Source of the DNA: Mycolicibacterium neoaurum
GTDB lineage: Bacteria; Actinomycetota; Actinomycetes; Mycobacteriales; Mycobacteriaceae
DNA: 64,000 bases
NCBI RefSeq assembly: GCF_036946495.1
Contig: NZ_JAQIIX010000001.1
Span: forward strand, 1-64,000
Direction: 5' to 3'
The number at the start of each line of letters is the position of its first letter. The stretch's first letter is position 1. The notes under the pieces are model-generated. The model was given only the letters and a program-made list of their open reading frames with translations, had not been told where the DNA came from and ran no database searches. The position numbers were made by a program, and so were the translations under genes. Positions 37,924 through 46,032 of this stretch are shown piece by piece.

Positions 37924-39162
37924 TTATCGAGAGCCAGACGCGTTAGCCGGCTCGCGCGAACGTCGTCGCCTGACCACCGCGCGATACAGCGGCGCGGTCG
38001 TCGCCGTGGTGAGCAGTGCCAGTGCGCTAAGCAATGCAAAGGCGTACACACTTATCAATCCGGCGTGGAATCCGACTGTTGCAATCGCGATCTCGGTGAC
38101 GCCGCGGCAGTTCAAGAGTGCGCCGAGCCCGGCCGAAGACCGCCAGTGCCAACGGTTGACTGCGCCGAAGATGAAGCCCGCGCCTAGTTTCGATAGGAGT
38201 GCCGCCATCCCCAAGGCGCAGAAGCAGGCGAATCCTGGCCAACTCGCCAGTTCGCGCAGCGCCCGCAGTGGAACAGACATTGCCGAGATGACGAAGAACG
38301 CAGGCAACAGGACCTCGACTACCGGGGCAAGCATCTGCTGTGTGCCTTGTTCCGCCGACCCGTCCGGAAAGAAGAACCCGGCGATGACGACGCCGATTGC
38401 CGGATGAAAGCCCAAGAACTGCGTCGCGGCCGCTCCTGCGAGTGTGGACAGCACCATCATGACGAGGCGAGGGCCGCCGCGGGTCAAGGGATTGACCCTC
38501 CGGACGCACTGCGGGAACACCACCGTCACCGACATCAGCAGTACTGCTCCCGTCACCACAGCGGGGATCGACAACGCACCGATACTCGTGCCGGCGATCA
38601 CCAGTGCGGACACCAGCAACCACGCGAGACCGTCGGTGACAACCGAGACCCGCAGGGCAATCTGCGTCTCGATCCGGTCGCCGATACCGAGGTCCTTGAT
38701 GATCAATGCCAGGACGGGTACGGCGGTCACCCCAAGGGCAATCCCGACGAACAACCAGCCGAACGGCGCGTCGCTCCCGGGCGCGACGAGCAGGTCGGCA
38801 AAAGGCCAGGCAATCACCGTGCACGCCACGATCGGGAGAAGAACGCTCGGCATCAGGTGCCAATTCGACGGGATGTGGGCTGTATCCCGTCGACCCCGGA
38901 GTTCGGCACCCACCGAGAACATCAACAGCAGCAGGCCTGCGGTCCCCACATCTTGGAGCAGGTGGACAGAGGAGGCGGAGATGAGTGTCAAATCGAACGC
39001 TTCCGAGCAGGCGGTCGCCACCGTGCCCACGGCGATGCCCACCGCGATCGGCCCCAGCACCCGCGGCTGACCCACTCTGCTGAACACATTTCCGACGATC
39101 AGGGAGCCGAGCACCACCACCGCCAGTGTGGTCAGGCCTTGCAGCGCATCACCGAGAGGCAT
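37924..39162 (-). CDS. Kef/CPA2-type cation:proton antiporter
   Basis: 412 residues with about 12 TM segments and no cytosolic NAD-binding (TrkA-N) domain. RVGQPRVLGPIAVGIAVG, the membrane-interior FWLFVG-like region (GWLFVGIALGVTAVPVLALII) and the later NCRGVTEIAI match the Na+/H+ exchanger domain of CPA2 proteins; VVTDGLAWLLV carries the core Asp. Small stand-alone members are often found in antibiotic and polyketide clusters, where they balance pH or export product. Its start overlaps the end of the flavin monooxygenase by 14 bp, so both are one leftward unit. The 3' end faces the IS relic. Confidence 0.82.
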   Translation of the reverse strand: MPLGDALQGLTTLAVVVLGSLIVGNVFSRVGQPRVLGPIAVGIAVGTVATACSEAFDLTLISASSVHLLQDVGTAGLLLLMFSVGAELRGRRDTAHIPSNWHLMPSVLLPIVACTVIAWPFADLLVAPGSDAPFGWLFVGIALGVTAVPVLALIIKDLGIGDRIETQIALRVSVVTDGLAWLLVSALVIAGTSIGALSIPAVVTGAVLLMSVTVVFPQCVRRVNPLTRGGPRLVMMVLSTLAGAAATQFLGFHPAIGVVIAGFFFPDGSAEQGTQQMLAPVVEVLLPAFFVISAMSVPLRALRELASWPGFACFCALGMAALLSKLGAGFIFGAVNRWHWRSSAGLGALLNCRGVTEIAIATVGFHAGLISVYAFALLSALALLTTATTAPLYRAVVRRRRSREPANASGSR

Positions 39163-40951
39163 GGGCCGCGACGTGCCCGCCGTCGGGCAGAACCTTGGTC
39201 GTTGAATCGGACACGATTATGGAGCGCAAGGTGGTCGACGTCCTCGGTTCGGGCATCAGATCCCGAGGATGCACAAATGATGGCGCCAGTTGGAGCAACG
39301 CGAACAGCAAGGCGGTATCCCTCTTGTTCGCTACCGGCTCCGAATATAGGTCAGCGAGTGCGAATGCACCGAGGTTGTGCGGGCCGACGATCCGATAGCA
39401 AGACGGGTTGAAGCTGCCGAACCACAGCTGTACAAACAACTTCGGATTGATCACCATCTTCCACCACGGCACCAGGCAGCCGATCTCACGTGCCAGCGCG
39501 TCCAAGTACAGGACCTGTGACGGTATCGATTCGGTGTGGCGGGGACTAAGCGCCGTCCAGTACTCCTCCCACTCCTTTTCACGTTCGATGACGCGGGCGA
39601 GGTCCGCAGGGAGGGCCTGCTTGCCGCTACACAGCCGCGCGAAGTATCGCGCCTGCATTTCTGCACACACCGGGATGCCGCCGGTGAAGGGGCGAACGAA
39701 ACCGATGAAAGCGGCGGTGCCCTGGTGGTCGGGATGGAGGAAGTGCTTGTAGAGGTTTCGGACGTTACCGTCCACCACTTGCAAGTCGCCGATGGCGAGG
39801 TCTTGGGTGAATCCGGTGCACAAGACCACGGTGTCGAACTCAGCTGCCGCGGAATCCTTGAAGTGGACGGTGTTCCGTTCGGCCCTGTCGATTCCGGCAT
39901 CGTTGACCAGAACCCGTCCGTCGACGATGGACGGGATGAAGCTGACGTTCTTACAGAAGATGGCGCGCTGACTCCAGCTCCCCTCTGGGTGCGATCGGAA
40001 GTTCCACTTCCGGATCATGTCCCAATTCGCGTCGTTGTCCAGTGTCGCGACGTCGAGCTTTGCCGGCAGCAATGGCTCGCCCATCGGGTTGAGACCCTCT
40101 TCGTCTTTTGCGCCTCGACGACCGATGCCGAAGACGGCATCGAAAGCTGTTGCGGTGATGCCGTATATGACGGAGGCGATCAAGAATAGCGATTTGGCGA
40201 GCCCATTTCGTCCCCACACTGTGTCGAGCACAAGCGGGCGTTTGGTGGCTCGACGGTACATTTCGTGGTGGTGCGCGCGTACCGTTCCGTGGTCTGTGGC
40301 GCGGTTGACATCCACCACACGCGGCAGCAGAAAAGTATATGAGCGTATGGACAGGGTGCACTCGGCGGCGACATCACCGATTTCGCGGACGATATCAGCG
40401 CCGGATTCGGCCAATCCGACGATCAACACCCGCTTGTCCCGGAAACGCTCGTTGTTGCGGTATTCCGACGAGTGCACGATCTCACCCGAGAACCCCTCCA
40501 AACCAGTGATATTCCGGTTGGGGGTCTTGAAAGGTCCGGAACACACCGCCACCGCGTCGAACCGATGGACGGTGCGGGCGCTGCCCTCTTGCACGTGCAC
40601 GGTCCACCCATCGGGCGTGCGCGCCATGCTGGTGACTTCACAGCCTGTGCGCACGTGATCGCGAAGCCCGAACCGATCGGCGTACTCGTTGAGGTATCCG
40701 AGATAGCGCTCCCGCGTATAGAAGCGGCGCCCATTGGTGAACGGGTGATCCGAGTACGCCATCAGCTTCATGGAGATGGTGAGTTGCAGACTGTCGTATG
40801 CCTTCATCCGGTCATCGTCACCATCGTGGCGAAACCAGATCCCGCCTACGTCGGTGCTTTTGTCGAAACAGACGACCTGGTGGCCCTCATCGAGCAACTG
40901 CTTGATGGTTGTCAATCCACATGGACCGGCACCGACGACGCAGACCTTCAT
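39149..40951 (-). CDS. Flavin-containing monooxygenase (FMO family)
   Basis: 600 residues. FAD-binding VCVVGAGPCGL (4-14), the FMO fingerprint F154-S-G-E-I-V-H160-S-S-E-Y164, and an NADPH-binding VGLAESGADI (178-187) in which the second Gly of GxGxxG is Ala. A C-terminal extension of ~150 residues beyond the core (around LFVQLWFGSFNPSCYRIVGP) is seen in actinobacterial FMO-like proteins. FMO enzymes oxygenate nitrogen, sulfur or carbonyl groups. It is followed by the antiporter (14-bp overlap) and preceded, 269 bp upstream, by the flippase-NRPS gene in the same direction. A half-site of the iron-box type lies 49 bp before its start. Confidence 0.85.
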   Translation of the reverse strand: MKVCVVGAGPCGLTTIKQLLDEGHQVVCFDKSTDVGGIWFRHDGDDDRMKAYDSLQLTISMKLMAYSDHPFTNGRRFYTRERYLGYLNEYADRFGLRDHVRTGCEVTSMARTPDGWTVHVQEGSARTVHRFDAVAVCSGPFKTPNRNITGLEGFSGEIVHSSEYRNNERFRDKRVLIVGLAESGADIVREIGDVAAECTLSIRSYTFLLPRVVDVNRATDHGTVRAHHHEMYRRATKRPLVLDTVWGRNGLAKSLFLIASVIYGITATAFDAVFGIGRRGAKDEEGLNPMGEPLLPAKLDVATLDNDANWDMIRKWNFRSHPEGSWSQRAIFCKNVSFIPSIVDGRVLVNDAGIDRAERNTVHFKDSAAAEFDTVVLCTGFTQDLAIGDLQVVDGNVRNLYKHFLHPDHQGTAAFIGFVRPFTGGIPVCAEMQARYFARLCSGKQALPADLARVIEREKEWEEYWTALSPRHTESIPSQVLYLDALAREIGCLVPWWKMVINPKLFVQLWFGSFNPSCYRIVGPHNLGAFALADLYSEPVANKRDTALLFALLQLAPSFVHPRDLMPEPRTSTTLRSIIVSDSTTKVLPDGGHVAAHASR

Positions 40952-40975
40952 GACACACTCCGGGGAATTCAGGAA

Positions 40976-41009
40976 GACGTAATTAACGTCAGGGACGGTT
41001 TAGGTTAGC
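40976..41009 (-). promoter_or_regulatory. Possible operator sites upstream of the FMO gene
   Basis: TTAGGTTAGC at 41000-41009 equals one complete half of the IdeR/DtxR iron-box consensus; the other half is not conserved. Next to it GACGTAATTAACGTC (40976-40990) is a near-palindrome with perfect 5-bp arms, 25 bp before the FMO start, and could be bound by a dimeric repressor. Both are motif observations only. Confidence 0.3.
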
Positions 41010-41220
41010 GAGTCGCCGTCGGCAGTGGGCGCCTTGCTCTAATGGCATTTTCACAGCCAATTCAAAGACTGTTGGTGTAGCTCGCAATCGACCAATGCAG
41101 CAGATTACGAACATGATCGGTGCCATCGGATGCACCCCTTGATCGGACTTTCCGCCAAAAGATTTTATCCGTCGTAAACAGTCATGAACTCGGGCTGCCC
41201 CGGGCATAGAGGCCGTCTGC

Positions 41221-44200
41221 TCACGGTTGCTTGCGGATCATCTCCGCGACCATTCCGACATGTGGCTCCCGCACCACCGAATCGTGGTCGCAGTTGATCC
41301 GCTGTAGCGACAACTCCCCGGTCAACAGCTGCGGCCAGACACGTTCGTCGTCGCGGTTGAAGCTGCTGAGAATCAACAGCGTCCGGCCCGGGTACGGGCG
41401 GGGGCGGTGTAATCGGCCTACCCGGACGCCCACCTCGCGTAGTGCTGCCACCTTCTCGTCCGGTGTGCCATCGAGGATTCCGGCCAGGGGCAACCACAGT
41501 CGCTGGCGCCAGAGTTCGCGTGGCGCCGCCGGAGCTTGTTCCAGGAGCGTGGACCCGACATCGGGTAGCTCCCGCCGTGCCGCGCGAACGGTCCTCGGGG
41601 GCAGGAATGGGTCGAGCAGGGTGACCACTTCCACCTGATGTCCCAGTGCCCGAAGACGGTTCGCGATATCGATGGCGATGAACGCGCCGAGTGAATGCCC
41701 CGCGAGCCGAAAAGGACCCGCTGGCTGCAGGGCCAACAGATCGCGTAGGTGCCGTCTGGCGGCCCGGCCAATGGTCCAATCCGGGAAGCCACGATTCTCC
41801 AGACCGTGTGCCTGAAAGGCGATCACGGCGATGTTGTCACCGAGCCGGTCGGTCAACGGTACGAATGACAGTGCCGAGGCACCGGCTCCCGCGAAGCAGA
41901 ACAGCGTCGACTCGGTGTGTTCATGCGGGGCCCGCAGGACGATCGTGGTCGGCCGGATCCCGATGTCTCGCCTGAGCGCATCTCCGTCCTGCCGAGTGCG
42001 GACCACCTCGGTGAACTGCGCGACGGTGGGCGCTGCGGCCAGATCCGATGCGGTGAGTCGGACCTTGTGCTGTTCGCCGACGAGGCCGATCATCCGCTGC
42101 ACGTTCAGCGAGTCGCCGCCGAGAGCATAGAAATTCTCGTCCCTGCCGACCTGGTCGAGTCGCAGGACCTCGGCCCAGGCGGTCGCGATGGCCGATTCCA
42201 GTCCCGGCTCGGCCAACGTGATCGGTCCGCGCGTCGGCGCCGGAAGGGCACGGCGGTCGACCTTGCCGCGCTCATTGCGGGGGAGCTCCTGCAGCATCAC
42301 CACGTGGGTGGGCACCATCCATGCGGGTAGCCGAGTATGCAGCTGGGTGCGGATATCGGCTACCGCGGGACTGCGCACTTCGGGATCGGGCGCCACGTAC
42401 GCCGTCAGCGCCGGCGTTGGCGAGTGCTGGTCGGCGACGACGAGTGCTTCGCGAACCCCTGGGCAGTCGAGTAGCGCAGCCTCGACTTCGGCCGGCTCCA
42501 CCAAATATCCGCGAATCTTGACGGCGGCATCCATCCGCCCCAGCACGACGAGCGTGCCATCCTCATTGATTCTGGCCCGGTCGTTGGTGACGAATGTGCG
42601 GCTGCCGTCGGAATTGGTCGTGAAGGTGGTTGAGGCGCTGTCTGCCCTCAGGTATCCGGCCGCGACATACGGGGAGGTGACCGTCAGCCTGCCGTGCTCG
42701 TCGATGCCCAGGTCTTTGTGCGGCACGGCGATACCGGCCGGAATGACTCCGGCGGGGACGTCATCCTCGGGCCAGATGTCGAAGTGCGCGATGCCCAGTG
42801 TCTCCGAAGATCCGGCCCAGTTCGTCACAACGGCATGTGGCGCGAGCTCTCGGGCACGCCGGATGACGTTGCCATATACCGGCTCTCCCGTGGTCACGAT
42901 GCGCTGCACACCGGTCAGCCTGCGACCACAGGCTGCCTCGGTCAGAGACTGCAGAAACGACGGCGTGCACATCACGATATCCACCTCCGTGAGCCGGTCG
43001 ATCGCCGCCTCCGGTGTGCTGTTGCGTGGATCGATCGCGATGACCTGAGCGCCCGAGAGCAGGGCGCCGACGAGAACATTCATCCCAGCGGCGAAACTCA
43101 CCGGCATGCACAACGCGACGCGGCTGTCCTCGATGATGCCGAACCGGTCACGGTGCAGAATCCAGTCGCTCAACCAGGTTCCGTGCACATGCAGCACGGC
43201 CTTGGGTTCACCAGAGGAGCCCGAGGTGAACTGGATGCTGGTGACCCGCTGTCGGTCCAGCGTCGCCGAGGTTCCCGGCGCAGTCATTCCTTGCGGTGGT
43301 GTGTCCGCAGACCAGACGTCGCACCCGCTTGCTATCTCTTGAGCCCCTGCGTGGCCCGAGTCGTCGACAATGACGGTCCGGACGTGGCGGCCTTGTTCCC
43401 GCAGGGCATCGAAGATGTGGGTGATCCGGTCCCGGGGCAGGCCGGGATCCAACGGCACCAGCGGTGCGCCCGCGGCGAAGCTTCCCAGAACCACCGCCGC
43501 GATCTGCGGGCTCAGATCGGCGACCATGGCCACCGGCGCTTCCGGGTCGTGTCGCCGGCGCAATGCGTGTGTCCACATCGTCGCGGCGGCGTTCAGTTCG
43601 CCGTAGGTGATGGACGAGTTCGCCGTCCGCACCGCCACGCTGTCGCGCTTGTTTTCGGCAATCTCAACGAATCGCTCACTCACCGAGTCGAATTCGATCG
43701 GCGCGACATGGCTCAGGTCGGGCCGGACCGGGGTGGCTCGGACCGGGCTGTCGAGGGCCTGGCCACTCGGAGTGGCGGCCACCCGACGCAGCAATGCGAT
43801 CGTGGGGCCGAGTACCACCAATGTGATGAGCAGTTCGCCTGCGACGTAGGTGTATCCGACCGCGTTGATGCCCCACTCCGGCGTGGTCAGGACGACGCCG
43901 ACGACCACCAGCACGCCGAGCAGCACTTGGGAGATGACGGCCAGCCGCAGCTTGCGCTGCAGCCGGGCCAGCGCGGTGTAGATGGTCGTCAACGCCACCG
44001 CAGGCAAGACCAGGGCCATCGTCCTGATCAACGTCGTGCCGTTGGCTGCATAATGCGGTCCGAGGATGCCGAGGATGAACGGTGCGGCCAGCATCAACAC
44101 CACACATCCGGTGACCGCAGATCCACCGCACAACAACACAAAGCGCTTGGTACACGCCCACACGTCGGCGCCAGGGGTGGAGGCAGTCGCGATGAATGGT

Positions 44201-45099
44201 GCGGCCGTGGCCACGATCAGCGCACCCAGCGTGTTGACCACAAGCCAGCACATCGAGAAGTACGCGTTCATCTCGGTGCCGAGCTGTGCGACCACGATCA
44301 ACGGCACCAACAGCGGCACGATCACGTTGATGGCGTTGATGGCATAGGAACTGACGAAGAAGTTGACCAATTCGCGACGGTCGGGCAGGTTTGCCGTTCC
44401 GGCCCGGGTACCGGTCTCCCGGCGGATGACGACGACCGCGATGATCGCGGTGATGGCGGCCGCCGGTAGCACCCATGACCATACGATCGCCGATCCGGTG
44501 GCAAGCGGGATCATGGCGGCGACGATGATCAGCTTGGCCGCGGATTGGCTGATGTTCTTGGAGGCGATGGTACGTGCCCGGCCGAGCCCGATCAGGATCT
44601 GATCCTGGAGGGCATAAATGGCCAGGATCACCACGCACAGCGGAAACAGCAGCATCTCGGCCAGATCCGGAAAGAGTTGCGCGCGTGGACCGACGACGGT
44701 GAAAACCGCGCCGAACACCAGCGCCGTGCCCGCGACGAACATCATGCCTTGTCGGACGATCTTCCTGGTCCGATTACCGGCCAGGGGGAGGAAGCGCTCG
44801 TACAGGCTGCCGAGACTGAAATTGGCGAGGATCGCGATCAGCGTCGCCGAGGTGATGATGGCAGACGCCCGGCCGACTTCGGCAGTGTCATAACCGCGGG
44901 CCGCGACGGTCCAGAACACGAATCCCAGGACACCGGTGGCCGCGCTGGAGGTCATGACGGCGGCGATGTCGATGCTGAGTCCGCCACGCCTCGGGCCCGC
45001 GGACACGATGGGTAGCGCCGGAGTCTGGGCAGCCAGATCCGCCGCCGAGGAGAACGTCGGTCGTGATTCGAGGGTGTCGGGTCGGCCGATCGAGGGCAT
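41221..45099 (-). CDS. Flippase-adenylation-carrier-thioesterase fusion protein
   Basis: One uninterrupted 1292-residue frame with four parts. (1) Residues ~45-440: a 12-14 TM polysaccharide/MATE-type flippase (GFVFWTVAARGYDTAEVGRA, SLGSLYERFLPL, FVSSYAINAINVIVPLLVP). (2) Residues ~470-955: an NRPS-type adenylation domain with A3 FTSGSSGEPKAVLH (624-637), A5 NWAGSSETLG (760-769), A8 IRGYLVEPAEVE and A10 NERGKVDRR with the catalytic Lys946. (3) Residues ~965-1035: a carrier protein with LGGDSL, phosphopantetheine Ser997. (4) Residues ~1063-1292: a type I thioesterase with GHSLG, Ser1136, and LLDPF as a candidate acid. No condensation domain is fused; a stand-alone condensation-like acyltransferase is 6 kb away. 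It suggests activation of one amino or hydroxy acid and its transfer to a lipid-linked product during or after flipping (inference). An iron-box-like site lies 74 bp upstream. Confidence 0.85.
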   Translation of the reverse strand: MPSIGRPDTLESRPTFSSAADLAAQTPALPIVSAGPRRGGLSIDIAAVMTSSAATGVLGFVFWTVAARGYDTAEVGRASAIITSATLIAILANFSLGSLYERFLPLAGNRTRKIVRQGMMFVAGTALVFGAVFTVVGPRAQLFPDLAEMLLFPLCVVILAIYALQDQILIGLGRARTIASKNISQSAAKLIIVAAMIPLATGSAIVWSWVLPAAAITAIIAVVVIRRETGTRAGTANLPDRRELVNFFVSSYAINAINVIVPLLVPLIVVAQLGTEMNAYFSMCWLVVNTLGALIVATAAPFIATASTPGADVWACTKRFVLLCGGSAVTGCVVLMLAAPFILGILGPHYAANGTTLIRTMALVLPAVALTTIYTALARLQRKLRLAVISQVLLGVLVVVGVVLTTPEWGINAVGYTYVAGELLITLVVLGPTIALLRRVAATPSGQALDSPVRATPVRPDLSHVAPIEFDSVSERFVEIAENKRDSVAVRTANSSITYGELNAAATMWTHALRRRHDPEAPVAMVADLSPQIAAVVLGSFAAGAPLVPLDPGLPRDRITHIFDALREQGRHVRTVIVDDSGHAGAQEIASGCDVWSADTPPQGMTAPGTSATLDRQRVTSIQFTSGSSGEPKAVLHVHGTWLSDWILHRDRFGIIEDSRVALCMPVSFAAGMNVLVGALLSGAQVIAIDPRNSTPEAAIDRLTEVDIVMCTPSFLQSLTEAACGRRLTGVQRIVTTGEPVYGNVIRRARELAPHAVVTNWAGSSETLGIAHFDIWPEDDVPAGVIPAGIAVPHKDLGIDEHGRLTVTSPYVAAGYLRADSASTTFTTNSDGSRTFVTNDRARINEDGTLVVLGRMDAAVKIRGYLVEPAEVEAALLDCPGVREALVVADQHSPTPALTAYVAPDPEVRSPAVADIRTQLHTRLPAWMVPTHVVMLQELPRNERGKVDRRALPAPTRGPITLAEPGLESAIATAWAEVLRLDQVGRDENFYALGGDSLNVQRMIGLVGEQHKVRLTASDLAAAPTVAQFTEVVRTRQDGDALRRDIGIRPTTIVLRAPHEHTESTLFCFAGAGASALSFVPLTDRLGDNIAVIAFQAHGLENRGFPDWTIGRAARRHLRDLLALQPAGPFRLAGHSLGAFIAIDIANRLRALGHQVEVVTLLDPFLPPRTVRAARRELPDVGSTLLEQAPAAPRELWRQRLWLPLAGILDGTPDEKVAALREVGVRVGRLHRPRPYPGRTLLILSSFNRDDERVWPQLLTGELSLQRINCDHDSVVREPHVGMVAEMIRKQP

Positions 45100-45172
45100 G
45101 TGGCGGAGTTCCTAGCGGGAGGTCGAATGAGGCGTTAGCGCCACCAGGAGGAGGATACTGAGTCCGCTCTGG

Positions 45173-45191
45173 ATTGGTTAGCCTACCCAAA
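45173..45191. promoter_or_regulatory. Candidate IdeR/DtxR iron box
   Basis: The 19-mer agrees with TWAGGTWAGSCTWACCTWA at 15 of 19 positions, including the whole centre GGTTAGCCTA on the plus strand. It is 74 bp upstream of the fusion gene start. On the minus strand a -10-like TATCCT lies at 45157-45152, placing the box over the -35, and TATGAT at 45209-45204 is a second possible -10 just upstream. Iron-loaded IdeR would repress from here. It could also act on the divergent gene at 45312. Confidence 0.55.
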
Positions 45192-45311
45192 GTAGTGATA
45201 CTGATCATACTGGTAGAGGTAGCGGCCAGTTTCGTCGGCGTAGTTGCTAATCTCCAGCAGTTGAGTCGAACTCTATTGCCGTGACGGCGTTTTCGTCATC
45301 GGTGAGGCGTC

Positions 45312-46013
45312 GTGGGCCGAATCGAGGACTCCGCGGCCGAGGAGGGTGAGGTAGTGCGTCCGAGTGTTCTGTCCCGGTTCACCGGATGGGTGTCCTTGGC
45401 GCCGCTGATCTTTTTCGCCGCCGAGTGGGTGGTGTCCGCGTCCTGGCGTGGGTTCTACGGCTACCACGAGGACCTGCTCGGCCCGCTGGGGACCGCCTTC
45501 TGTGGACCGGTGGGCAACTGGCCGTGCAGCGAGCTGTACCGGGTGATGAACATCGCCCTGGTAGTGGCCGGCTTGGCTGTCGTGTTCACCGCGGCCGGAC
45601 TTTTCGCCCAGCGGGTGACCGATCGGGCCGGTGCGCTGTTGCTCGTGGCGGCGGGACTCGGCCTGACGGTCAGCGGTGTGATCACGCAGAACGTCAGCTA
45701 TACGGGCAATCTCACCGCGATCATGGTGTTCATGACCCTCGGGTCGGTGGGGGCCCTTTTGATCGCGACCGGCTCGGCGATCCGGATGACGGGGGAGCGG
45801 CGCCTGGTCGCGGTACTCGCATCGCTGGCAGGCCTCATCGGGTACTTCGCCTATGTCGGCGGTGTGAACATTGTCGGACCCGGTGGGGTGCAGCGGTTGT
45901 GCATCTACGGAATCCTGGTCACTGTCATCACCGTGGGCACCGCCGGATTGACGAGGACGCACGCCGCCATCGTCGACGAATCAGCCGACCAACCATCCGG
46001 GCACACCCGATGA
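45312..46013 (+). CDS. DUF998-type membrane protein
   Basis: 233 residues with six TM segments and no catalytic motifs. The pattern of an early SRFTGWVSLAPLIFFAAEWVV helix, a loop with conserved Gly and Asn, and a late GGVQRLCIYGILV helix matches the DUF998 family of uncharacterised integral membrane proteins. Two cysteines in the first loop (FCGPVGNWPCSELY) could form a disulfide. GTG 45312 is used; GTG 45354 (VRPSVLSRF) is an alternative closer to the first TM. Followed after 19 bp by the large membrane protein, probably the same transcript, divergent from the fusion gene. Confidence 0.65.
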   Translation: MGRIEDSAAEEGEVVRPSVLSRFTGWVSLAPLIFFAAEWVVSASWRGFYGYHEDLLGPLGTAFCGPVGNWPCSELYRVMNIALVVAGLAVVFTAAGLFAQRVTDRAGALLLVAAGLGLTVSGVITQNVSYTGNLTAIMVFMTLGSVGALLIATGSAIRMTGERRLVAVLASLAGLIGYFAYVGGVNIVGPGGVQRLCIYGILVTVITVGTAGLTRTHAAIVDESADQPSGHTR

Positions 46014-46032
46014 TCGCCAACGGGTTTCGTCG

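Noticed and set aside
42694..44469. 591-residue plus-strand ORF opposite the flippase-NRPS gene
   Set aside because: Shadow of the real frame; no motifs, while the minus strand has flippase, A, PCP and TE signatures.
41221..45099. Interpretation as a complete siderophore NRPS
   Set aside because: Only one adenylation and one carrier domain, no condensation or cyclisation domain, and no MbtH-like, salicylate or lysine/ornithine N-hydroxylase gene nearby; the iron box alone does not establish siderophore synthesis.
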